A stretch of DNA of 50,602 nt, taken from Phoronis australis (taxonomy: Eukaryota > Phoronida > Phoronidae). The notes under the pieces were generated by a model. That model was not told where the DNA came from and searched no databases. It worked only from the letters and a program-made list of their open reading frames with translations. Within the stretch, counting starts at the first letter, position 1; the number at the start of each line of letters is the position of its first letter. The translations under genes were made by a program, and so were the position numbers. The stretch covers positions 78,138 through 128,739 of the forward strand of contig NMRA01000702.1 of the NCBI GenBank assembly GCA_002633005.1, written 5' to 3'. Shown here piece by piece: positions 1-11,200 of the stretch.

Positions 1-171
1 TGTAGTAAACAATTGGTGTCTGGAAATGATGACAGAGAATTTGTTGACAGTGAAATGAGTCAATCGGAAGAGAGAGTTGTTGAATCAGATGTTACTGAGG
101 AACCTAATGTTGAATTAAGAAGATCAACAAGGAATAGAAAACAACCTGTTAGATTTGGATATGATGACTAA
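1..171 (+). pseudogene. 3' end of LTR retrotransposon pol (integrase tail)
   Basis: The frame is open from base 1 to TAA at 169-171. The 56 residues are acidic and end in a basic stretch with RRSTRNRKQP about 15 residues before the stop. This RRSTR-x-R-x-P tail is typical of the extreme C-terminus of integrase in Ty3/gypsy-type polyproteins. The position fits: a polypurine tract and an LTR follow. The rest of the element lies outside the window, so whether it is intact is unknown. The family assignment rests on the tail motif and on pol lying next to the 3' LTR. Confidence 0.6.
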
Positions 172-249
172 TATGTTAGTGTGCATGTAATTGATATAGT
201 GAACTTGATTAGTTTATTTTCTTAAAAAGAGCCTACTTTATATTTTGTG

Positions 250-257
250 AGGGAGAG
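250..257 (+). other. polypurine tract of the LTR element
   Basis: The purine run AGGGAGAG directly abuts the first TG of the LTR, the place where plus-strand priming occurs in reverse-transcribing elements. Confidence 0.55.
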
Positions 258-522
258 TGTTGTGTACTTAGTCACACAATAACAGGATGTTTGTAGGTTG
301 TTATTGTTTATGAGTTTAGTAGTTTAATTGGTATTATGTCATGCGATTCCTAGTATAGGAAGTGTGTCAGAGGTAACGCATCATATGTTGTTATGTAGTT
401 GTGTGTATATATATTGTGATGATATGTAGAATAAATCAGTTCAGTGTTCAGTTCAATTCTGTTCGTTTCACTGCGTAGTTCATGGAGTGTCTACTTTATT
501 TGACAAAGTAAGATACACAACA
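258..522 (+). mobile_element. 3' LTR of the retrotransposon
   Basis: This 265-bp sequence begins TGTTGTGTA and ends TACACAACA, a perfect 9-bp terminal inverted repeat with TG...CA ends. It sits right after the polypurine tract and pol tail. A TATATATA-like stretch (about 407-414) and an AATAAA at 430-435 are candidate promoter and polyadenylation signals inside the LTR. No second LTR is visible in the window. Confidence 0.75.
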
Positions 523-2089
523 AATAATAGGGGTGGATCCAGGATTTTTAGTTACGGAGGACCATGATAGAGTATTAGCCAGGATTTTGCCCGTCAGACA
601 TTCGCAACCGCAAATTGCCAAAAGGAATCTGGGGGAGTTTTAGGGGGCCGTGGCCCCTTTGGCCCCCCTCTTAATCTGCCACTGAATAAAGTTTATTTCA
701 TATCGGATGCAGGGTTACAACAACAAACAGAGGATTCAAGTTTCCGATAACAAAATTATAAAGGGTGGACTAAAATATGTACAAAGACTAAGCAGAAGAA
801 ATATTTACAAAAAATGACATAATAAATAAGGGTTGCAACAGGAACTAAAGCATGACCTTACAGAAATCACAATTGTACTCGCGCAGATTCTCGAAGTAAG
901 TCCACGATAGTTTTTCAAAGTCATGAATGTAGCTCAAGGATGCTTTCAGATAATTTGGAAGGACGTTTCATATTTTTACTCATTGGTATTTCAAGTTATG
1001 CATACTGGGGTGCACTCTAAGTACTCCTGTTGTCAGAGGTTGGTATCGCTTTCATCTATGCTAAGTGCTCTGGGCTGCCAGTCAACCGGAAAAAATGAGA
1101 TGCCAAAAAATCACCAAAATACTGTAATTTTGGCATTTTGCTCCCTAAGATCTCACCTTTACGACTGTCCCGGTCTTGGACCATCTTCGAGTATCTTACA
1201 CAAATGTTCTGGAACAGATGTTGACTCTCACTGATTGCTGTAAATACCCGAGTAAACTTGGAACTCTAAGTTTTTCAAAACAATCTGAAATTAAACAGTA
1301 GTTCGTGGTTCTACCTGACCTTGCACTTACGTTCAAAAGCTTATAAAATTCTTCCCGACTTATAATCGCGAATTAGGAAGCCAGGCAAAGTGAATATTCA
1401 AAGAACGTGGCGTCAGGAAAGTTGACGTTTCTGCTGTTCAATTCTTTCATGTGTTGATTTTTCTTCCAGGAAGACACTATTTATAATTGTACCGGCTGTG
1501 TCTGAAATAAGAGAAAACCGTTTTTTTTTCGTCACATTTCTTTCATCTTGAACTGGTAAAACGGTTTCGTCTTTTTGTATTAAACTCGACAAGTTTAGAT
1601 TAATTTAGGTTTTTATGTATATTGTCCTATAGAGTTATTTTATACTTTAGGAAATATTTTGAATAATTAGAATGGTTATCAGTCAAGAACTTTTCTGTTT
1701 GGCGGACCTACATACCGTCCCGACGCATCGTAGGTAAAATGTATCGCTAGGTTTTTCAGCTAAAATAGTCCAAGTTGTCTGTAGCTGGGCTCTGCAGAGT
1801 TCTTAACTATTTATGTAACTTGGACGAACCCGCTTGAGTGAACAGTTTGTAATGCATTGTGCTACCAATCATATCCGCTTGGTACCGCGATTTCCCTGCT
1901 CAGTTGACAACGCAATTTTCTGCTCAAGTGGACAGGTACGACCGCGTTCTAAAGCGAGGGAAGTTAAAGTACTTGAAAAAGACTCTGTTTATAAGTTAAA
2001 TTAGATGTGAATTGAAAGCTTCAAAAGAACCGACAGTCCTCTACTGCTCTACACAAGAATCTACATGTTGACTTGGCATATCAAGTCAT
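523..2089. other. intergenic, one G/C-tract repeat (about 590-665)
   Basis: At 590-665 a G-run / C-run sequence (GGGGGCCGTGGCCCC core) belongs to a repeat family seen again near 32740, 34800, 37670 and 50570. The open frame at 923-1234 has no recognisable domain or splice context. Nothing else is supported. Confidence 0.4.
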
Positions 2090-3322
2090 GGTACGCTCTA
2101 AGTACGGTCTCAAGGAATAACCAACTGTCATTGTATGATTAAAGCATGAATTCAAGGAGTAACTAACTGTCATTATATACTTTAAGTATGGTACCAAAGA
2201 ATAATCAACTGCCATTGTATGCTCCAAGTGTAGTCTCAATGAATAACCAACTGCCATTGTATGCTCCAAGCGTAGTCTCAATGAATAATCAACTGCCATT
2301 GTATGCTCCAAGCGTAGTCTCAATGAATAATCAACTGCCATTGTATGCTCCAAGCGTAGTCTCAATGAATAACCAACTGCCATTGTATGCTCCAAGCGTA
2401 GTCTCAATGAATAACCAACTGCCATTGTATGCTCCAAGCGTAGTCTCAATGAATAATCAACTGCCATTGTATGCTCCAAGCGTAGTCTCAATGAATAACC
2501 AACTGCCATTGTATGCTCCAAGCGTAGTCTCAATGAATAACCAACTGCCATTGTATGCTCCAAGCGTAGTCTCAATGAATAATCAACTGCCATTGTATGC
2601 TCCAAGCGTAGTCTCAATGAATAATCAACTGCCATTGTATGCTCCAAGCGTAGTCTCAATGAATAACCAACTGCCATTGTATGCTCCAAGCGTAGTCTCA
2701 ATGAATAACCAACTGCCATTGTATGCTCCAAGCGTAGTCTCAATGAATAATCAACTGCCATTGTATGCTCCAAGCGTAGTCTCAATGAATAATCAACTGC
2801 CATTGTATGCTCCAAGCGTAGTCTCAATGAATAACCAACTGCCATTGTATGCTCCAAGCGTAGTCTCAATGAATAACCAACTGCCATTGTATGCTCCAAG
2901 CGTAGTCTCAATGAATAACCAACTGCCATTGTATGCTCCAAGCGTAGTCTCAATGAATAACCAACTGCCATTGTATGCTCCAAGCGTAGTCTCAATGAAT
3001 AACCAACTGCCATTGTATGCTCCAAGCGTAGTCTCAATGAATAATCAACTGCCATTGTATGCTCCAAGCGTAGTCTCAATGAATAATCAACTGCCATTGT
3101 ATGCTCCAAGCGTAGTCTCAATGAATAACCAACTGCCATTGTATGCTCCAAGCGTAGTCTCAATGAATAACCAACTGCCATTGTATGCTCCAAGCGTAGT
3201 CTCAATGAATAATCAACTGCCATTGTATGCTCAAAGCGTAGTCTCAATGAATAACCAACTGCCATTGTATGCTCCAAGCGAAGTCTCAATGAATAACCAA
3301 CTGCCATTGTATGCTCCAAGTT
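2090..3322. repeat. 42-bp minisatellite, about 27 core copies plus degenerate edge copies
   Basis: The unit contains AACTGCCATTGTATGCTCCA and is 42 bp long, so it reads as 14 codons and leaves long open frames on both strands (MNNQLPLYAPSVVS on plus, LEHTMAVGYSLRLR on minus). Copies from about 2190 on are almost identical. Those at 2090-2190 are diverged, so the array has an old edge and a recently homogenised core. A single C/T variant (AATAACC versus AATAATC) occurs in short blocks, which suggests amplification of multi-unit segments. It lies about 1.8 kb beyond the calaxin stop codon. I regard the open frames as a by-product of the unit length. Confidence 0.9.
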
Positions 3323-3851
3323 TTCATCGAATAGTTGAGCGAAAATCGTCAAATTTTGAAGACTTGCAACGTTTCCGCTTTTCCTCGGCTTTAGAAATTA
3401 GAAACACAAGTTCACGAAAACGGCTTGGTGTATTTCACTGAAGCTTTCCAACTTTCATATTTATTTATCAATCTCAAAACCGCTTCTAGGAATTTTTGCA
3501 CAGTGCCATACAGGAATACTACTGCTGTTTCTTTTATAAAAATGACGCGTTTTGCGAGTTAACTAAATGATTAATCGAAATTTCCTAGCAGTGTTTTTGA
3601 AAGATATTGGCAAGCTTTCGTTTAAAGAAGGTTTCATTAAAATCGACTAAAGGGTATTTGTGTTATGTGCTGTGAATGTTCCTTTGCTACAACTGCAAAT
3701 CTGACTAAAAAGAGTGATTACTTTATAATAACAATAACAGGTAAGTATAAGTGAATTTTATAATCCCGTATTTTTCTTCTGCTAAAAAGATATATAATTT
3801 TACTTGGCACAAGCTATTTTGTCTGGTAGTTGACGTTCAAGTAACGTTCAT

Positions 3852-3963
3852 CAATAAGGTGCTACGTACATGTAACCTCAATAAGGTGCTACGTACATGT
3901 AACCTCAATAAGGTGTTACGTACGTGTAACCTCAATAAGGTGCTACATTACATGTAACCTCAA
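3852..3963. repeat. 27-bp tandem repeat, four copies
   Basis: The unit AATAAGGTGCTACGTACATG plus 7 more bases repeats four times with small differences. Each copy carries the self-complementary TACGTA and ACATGT. Confidence 0.8.
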
Positions 3964-5133
3964 TTCTAGTTCTGAAAGTGGGTGCAGTTTATCGCCAAAG
4001 AAGTCAGAGTAGAGAGTGAAACTGGAGATTCAGAGCTGCAAATCGATGCAACTCAATAATGTAATAATGTGTATTATTCACTTTCAATTGGGCAACAGGA
4101 AGACGCGTTCAGAGAATGGTTTACACTGTTCATGGCGCTGCTGAGTAGCCTCAGCCTCACGCTATTTATGGTAATAGTTATCTCTGAATGCAAGAGATAC
4201 CGGCCTGAGAACCCTCAGAAAGCGCTGTTCGCAAGTGGCAAAAATGAGTATTGTGCGAGAGCAGCACGATACCATTAAAGAAAAATCTGCTACTCCTTCT
4301 CCAGACACGATTTTGACATCAAGTTTAAAATAATCAATTCGACTGATACTAATAATAATAAGAAGAATATGTTTTTCAAATACTTTTTCCACCTCCTCCC
4401 AATGACGTAGGCAATGCTTCTGAGTCACAGTTCAAACAAAAAGGTGATGATGTGAATGAACGACGTGATATGTTTTCTTGAACGACAGACAATGCAGAAG
4501 TCATCTCCATTTCAACGAACACTATGAAATTTCCAGTAAATCATTCTACTGCTAAAAGATATAAGGAAACGGCATAAATTAAAATCCCATTTTTGGAGAA
4601 AATTTACTAAAACCTGAACAGAAGTTGAAAGGCAAGACTTTTCTGACTAAACACAAAACACAAGGAAACGGATATTCAAATTCCCATGGGAGCGATCAAA
4701 TTCGAGAGTAAATCATGTTGGAAGAAAGGCATTAAAGTGGCGAGCAAGCCAGAACGGCTGCGGAAGAGACTTACTTCAATGTTTAGGATTGGCGTAGAAC
4801 GAAAGTAGTGTATTTTTAGCCCTCCACGAAACGCTGAACCACGTGAAAAACATCTGTCGCCGAGGTGTGACCCGACAATTCGGATGATAATACCATGAAC
4901 TGTTGCAGCAAACAATATATTGCTGTAGAGGACACAAGGGGCAACATCCCGGCGTCATGACCTTTTACTTAGTTTTTCGTAAACTATTTTATCTCTCTAG
5001 CATGGTGTGTAAATGATATTGAGGTGTATTCATGAACCACTTGGGTTGCATATATATATTTTGTGAGAAGTATAATATAAAACAGATTAATAAATAGTGT
5101 ATACTCTGGTGAATAACGAGTGTCGGCAGTGGA
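3964..5133. other. intergenic, 3' side of calaxin, nothing recognised
   Basis: Short open frames occur here (4069-4278 plus, 4162-4428 minus, 4676-4958 minus), but none has a domain, a splice context or an overlap with a gene model. The calaxin 3' UTR must lie at the right end. I found no clear AATAAA on the minus strand close to the stop. Confidence 0.4.
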
Positions 5134-5239
5134 TTACCACTCACAGCTGAATTTGGCTTCAAAGGCATGTTTTGCTCTCTCGTTGGGAAGACAGTCACCA
5201 AACGCCTCCAACAAAAGAGGCTCTTTGTCAACGGAAGAG
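5134..5239 (-). CDS. CLXN: calaxin coding exon 6 (C-terminus)
   Basis: The acceptor CTTTGTTTCAG precedes the exon. It encodes [18 protein letters not shown], then [16 protein letters not shown] and TAA at 5136-5134. The LLLEAFGxCLP motif is typical of the calaxin C-terminus. Confidence 0.88.
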
Positions 5240-8200
5240 CTGAAACAAAGCGAAAAAGAGAAGCACTGTTATTAGCGCACTTTCCGTAGTTACTTCAATG
5301 GTTTCCAAACTTTGTGTTAAATACTGCGATCAACACGAGCTTGTGTTATTTTGTACTTGCCTGAAGTCTTGCAGATTAAGATAGCCATCGTGGTCCTGGT
5401 CCATTTTCTTCATGGTAATTTCCACCAAATCTTTTATCCCTTCGTCTTGGTCTTCGTCAAAAAATTGCTGAAGCAAGTTAACAAAGAAGATATGTTAAAT
5501 GAATTTCCGAGATTTGTGGACGTTTCGGAAAACGGGAAGCGACTCATTAGATATCTGGTATTCTCATTTTTATGTATCAAATTCTCCAAATTTGAACATT
5601 TCCAAAACCGGAAATCGATGCCACATTACAGTGACTTCACCGCCTTTCTCATAATGTGCCTGTAATAAAACCTTTAACATACAGTAGGCGTCTGTTACTA
5701 GCATTCAGTGTGTGCTATGTCTACAAAAATGTCATGGCATTCTTGGATTATTTCGTAGAAGTTATAATTGAGATCGACCGACAAATGATTTCTATCGAGA
5801 CGCCCGAAGCGGAAATCGAAGGTAGAGTCCCTGTACCGTCTGACACAGCGCCACCTATACTGAAAAGTGGCCCTGTGGAAACATGATGAACTACACACGG
5901 AATTCCTTGTCTGGGCATCAATTGCGCATGCTTGGTTGGAAGTTAATCGATCACATCGTCACCACTTGCAATGGCCTTCAATGCATTGTGGTTGTTTGGG
6001 TTTAGCCACGGGATCGGGGTTCTCTTGATTTTGTTTACTTCGATCACTGCCTGTTTTAATAAATTGCACCTATTCAAGTGAAAGGTGATCGCCATACCAC
6101 GTAACAGTAAACTGAAAGGGGTTTCCCAGATTTCAGCCAATGGGAATGACTGAATGTTATGACGTAGGTTTCATGATAAACCATGATAAACAACATTTCA
6201 CAGTGCTAGCTTTCGTAGCACGGTGAAAGAGTGTAGAATCTCTGTTACTCAGTCACTAGGTGGCTAGGCCGTCTTTGAGTCGGCTCATCACGAACTGACA
6301 CACAGCATGTGGAAGTCGACATTTCGTGAGTCCGCTCAAAATTTTTTCATAATTCTACTGTAAGGGAAGCAGAAGAAGTAAAGTCCAGTATCAAAAGCTG
6401 AAATGCTTCATGTTTGTCATTGCTTTTGATGCCCGATATTACAACATAATGGCATGCTTTTTTGTCAAAAAATATTGAATTCGGATTCAGAAATCGCTGA
6501 TATCTTTGTGTACAACTGTCTATTCTTATACCGATTAGCCGTCAGGGCCCTAAACATTCCGAAACTATGATCAATACAATGAGTGTTGCAGGAATAACTC
6601 CCTCACAACTCCTTCTTCATAAATATTTCTGCCCTGTGACCTCCAAAAAGAATGTCGATATTGTTGACATCAAGATTTGTAGAATTCACAAATAACGGAT
6701 TTCAAAATTTCTAAACTCCACATCCATTCATCCGAGTTCGGTCTTTTGTGTTGCTTTTTTGAACAGTATCGTATTTTGGTGGTTTATAGTCATGTGTTTT
6801 TGCAGTTGTTTTGCATGACGTTATTAACTTTCTGCATGGTTCCCAATGCGCATCATTTCTCACAACGAGCACTGAATTAAGGCGATCAACAACCAGGAGA
6901 CACGTTTACGGTATCAGAAGCACAGAGGTCGTAATTGCCCAGTGGAATTCTTGCCACGGAGTGGGACTCAACCCGTGGCTCAGCAGGAGCGGAACAAAAT
7001 ACATCGGACCGTAACTGATTTTTTTCACACACGGCAACAGAACTCCTACCACGTGAGTGTGCCTGTTTGTGGTTTTAGCTCAGATTTCGTGGAAAGGGTT
7101 TTTTGCCAGGTTATCGATCATGTGGTGCTGGTAAGCATAATGTGGAGGGTGGTTATGTATTGGTTTCCGGAGAATGGTTTCCCGTCTTCGTACATGTACT
7201 GAGCTCCTGGTAAGGCCCTATTACAAATCCTGGATACCGTGAAACCAAAAACCAATTCAAATTTTACGAAAAGCTCACGTTCAAACTAGAGAGTCGATGT
7301 CTCGTATTTTTGGTCGGGCACTCGCGGAGATTTTGGCGTTCTTCAGTCAGTCGCCATCATTTAAATCTATTTCTTGGTGGATTGCCCAGACATAATGACG
7401 TGAAGCTAGTTCAAGGAATTCCTATAAGTTGGCAAACCACGCGGATACAACAAGAATGACGATGGACTATTTTTGTGTATACATGTACATTTATAAAGAG
7501 TCACTTTCCATTTTTGGCAATGGAGTCCCGCAATTCTAACTATGGTATTCAAATGTTACTGAAAAGGATACTAAACCCGGTCTGTCCTATTAACAGGTAT
7601 TAAAATCGACATTGCCATCCAATTCCCTGAAAGAGAATAATGCTCTGTAACCCTCGACAACCCTCAAAGGTTTGGAGACATTTTTGAAAACTCCTTCTGA
7701 AGTCTGCATAACAGGCAAGTGGGGCCAACGCTTTTAGCGAATTACAAGGCAATTGTGAGGAAAAGGCCACCAACCAAGAACAATAATCTGGGATATAAGG
7801 AGTAAGAGATTTTAGTTGCTTCGTGCGTTTATCTTTCTGGAGTAGCGCCATTAGCAGGTGACAGAACGAGGCTTACCTGAAATCATCAAAACACAGTTAA
7901 GAATCCTTTTAAGTAATCATGACTTTTAAAATTGTCTACAATCTCCAAAAATCCGGTAATCCCTCCTGTGAAACAGATCTGGTAACCAGCAGGCATAAAC
8001 AGGGCAACGAGTGCGTTTGCAACCAGCAGGCATAAACAGGGCAGCGAGTGCGTTTGCAACCAGCAGGCATAAACAGGGCAACGAGTGCGTTTGCAACCAG
8101 CAGGCATAAACAGGGCAACGAGTGCGTTTGCAACCAGCAGGCATAAACAGGGCAACGAGTGCGTTTGCAACCAGCATGCATAAACAGGGCAGCGAGTGCG

Positions 8201-11200
8201 TTTTCCAAAAGCCAATGTAATTCAATTTTTCACAAAACATTTGTCTTTCGGGAATTGTGACCCCTATGTTTCTCAGCATCCTAGATCGGAGAGTCTAAGC
8301 TTACCTTTACAAGTGTCGTTTTCAGCAAGTGAAACATTTCTTCTCGTGACAGTAAACCATCTCTGTTAAGATCGTACACGTGGAAGCAGACTGCGGAAAT
8401 ACATACGTCATCAAAACGTGAAGTTTAATATTTGCAAGAAAAATGAAGAATGCGCGGACGGACTACGTACATCTATACATGCATGTGTGCACTAGAACGC
8501 GAGTGATGTTCCGAAATCATAACAGAACACCGAGGAACCTAAATAGGCAGAAGCCAGAGCTCTATTCTACCGTACTTGCTACCAAACACAAACAAGTGTG
8601 TCTGTGCATATTGCTGATGGCACACATAGGAATGGAGACGTAAAATGTGAGCTACGGTATCAAGATGTCAGTCAAAGTTTGCACGTACAGAATAGGTGTA
8701 GAACTTGACTAACCCGAAGCCACCTTACCTTAAGGCCGTTTTAGTTAGCATGCACGCAAATCCGCTAACTCGAAACCACTTACCGTCACCTTAGTATAAG
8801 GTAACCATAAATTGCATTGAACTTAAGGTAGACTCGAGCTCAACTTAGCACCATTTTATAAATGAAGTGTTTGAAAAGGCTTCATGGCAGTAGTCCGAGG
8901 GTGCACTAGTCCGAAGGTGCACTGGTCCGAAGGTGTCCACGTTTCTCTGTCACTGAATAGACGCGAAAAACTATTATTATTACTATTATTATTGTCATTG
9001 TTATTGTTATTGTTATTGCTATATTGTAAAAATAATTGTTTATCATCTACGCGCCGAACTAAAAATAGGTTATCCAAAAAAACATAGCAATAGTTCTGCC
9101 ATATCTTATCTCGGTCTCGTTGGGACATTCCCACATGAAAATGAATTCGAGATAGGATACATATGAAAATATGGCCATTGTATATATGTGACGTATTCAA
9201 CTGTGATATACATATAGGTTATCCCACATAAATAGGAACACTTCTGCGATATCCTTATTGAATTCATTTCATCTGGGAATGACCCAACTCGACCGAATAT
9301 TTATCCCATATATTTGGACTTATTTATTGCATCATCGTGGCAATACCTTGTTGCCGTGTGATCCGGCTAGTTGTTATATGACGTCATATGTATGCCAAGT
9401 ACGGTACAAAAACTGGTTAAGCTACAAGACAATCTGTGAAAGTGTTAAATGACCAGTACAGTTATATTTCGTAATAAATTCATCGGAATTTTCAGATTGT
9501 GATTTATAGAAGTTAAAGCCTTGAATCATTCAATTATATCAAAAGTTTGTCGGAAACTTAGAAACAATCCATCCGGGAATATAAAAATTGAAACATTCCC
9601 TGAACTGACTGAGTTGTCTGTAACACGGCTTTTTTGTCAGCTTTGACGAATTTCTTAGTTTTCTTGGCCTAGTTTCGTGTCTTAGGCTGGACTGCACATA
9701 GCAGTAGAAACATTTCTCTGTGTTGATCACAGAATTGGAAAATAAAGGTGGAAATTGTGCTGATTTGCAGAACTTGAAGTAAGGACTATCGCAAAGCAGA
9801 AGTTTTACGTCACGCCCGCGACGGAGAGTTAAACGCTGCGAGCAGACGATTGCTTCAGTAAAAAACACATAGTCCTACTCGTCATTAGGTCTTGGTTTCC
9901 TGTAAAGACCTTAGATCCCAGGGTAGATATATTGGATGCATCCATAACGAAACGTTTTTGTTGGATTTGAATTAGATTTTGGCAGATTTTACTAGCCGGT
10001 GACCTTAACATGTATGATGACCCAGATGGAAACTTCAGTGAGACCCAAAAATAGCCGCCTGATCACGTGCGTCGCGGAATTTTCATCGGTAAATCTTTTC
10101 TGTTTTTAGAGCATGTTTTTAGAGCAATAAAACTGCTTTTTCAAGAACGATGCCTTGAGTTAATGATTAAGGTAACCTAAATGAACCCAATAAAATTTGG
10201 CGTTGTACACGCGAATTTACTCCACCACCAGAGTGCACACCAACCGTGAAATACGGCTTCTACCGTTGAACTGCTTCTACCGTGATATACGGATTGGATC
10301 TACTTTCCCGTATATCACAGTTGAATAAGTCACATATACAATGGCCATATTTTCACGTGGGATAAGGGAAAGTAGAGTCAATCCGTATATCACGGTAGAA
10401 GCCGTATTCACCGGTAGCCGTATTTCACAGTTGGTGTGCACTCTGGTGGTGGAGTAAATTCGCGTGTACAACGCCAAATTTTATTGGGTTCAATCATTTG
10501 GGTTACCTAAATCATTAATTCAAGGCATTCCTCATGAAAAAACAGTTTTACTGCTCTAAAACAGAAAAGATTTACCGGTGAAAATTCCGACGCACGGTGA
10601 TCAGGCGGCTATTTTTGGGCCTCGCTGAAGTTTCAATCTGGGTCATCATACATGTAATTAGGTCAAAGTGAGTAAGGTCACCGGCTAGTAAAATCTGCCA
10701 AAATCTAATTCAAATCCAACCAAAACGTTTCGTTATTTGCATACAGTATATATCTACCCTGGGATCTAAGGTCTTTACAGGATATCAAGACCTAATAACG
10801 AACATATGTGTTTTTTACTGAGACAATCGCTTGCTCGCAGCGTGGCATCTCTGGCCGTGGGGTAAAACTTTTGCTTTGCGATAGTCCTTACCTCTAGTTT
10901 TGCAAATCAGCACAATTTCCCGCCGTTATTTTCCAATGTTGTGATCAACACCAGGAAATATTTCTATTGCTATGTACAGTCCAGTAGCTAAGATACGAAC
11001 ATAGACCAAGAAAACTACGAAATTCATCTAAGTTAAGATCACAAACTGCTGCAGAAAACTCAGTTCATTGAATGTTTCAATTTTCATATTCCCGGGTGGA
11101 TTACGTCTAAATTTCCTACAAACTTTTGATATAATTGAATGGTTCGATGCTTTAACTTGTATATTTCACAATCTAAAAATTCCGATGTATTTAATACGAA

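Noticed and set aside
2081-3441. Two overlapping repetitive proteins of over 400 residues on opposite strands
   Set aside because: Both come from a 42-bp tandem unit without stops; there are no splice sites, no signal for secretion and no conserved flank, so they are not called as genes.
4676-4958. Transposase remnant beside calaxin
   Set aside because: Several short basic frames occur, but no motif order of a known transposase could be followed.
7886-8279. Three cysteine-rich repeat proteins on the minus strand
   Set aside because: They are the three frames of one 37-bp minisatellite inside a calaxin intron.
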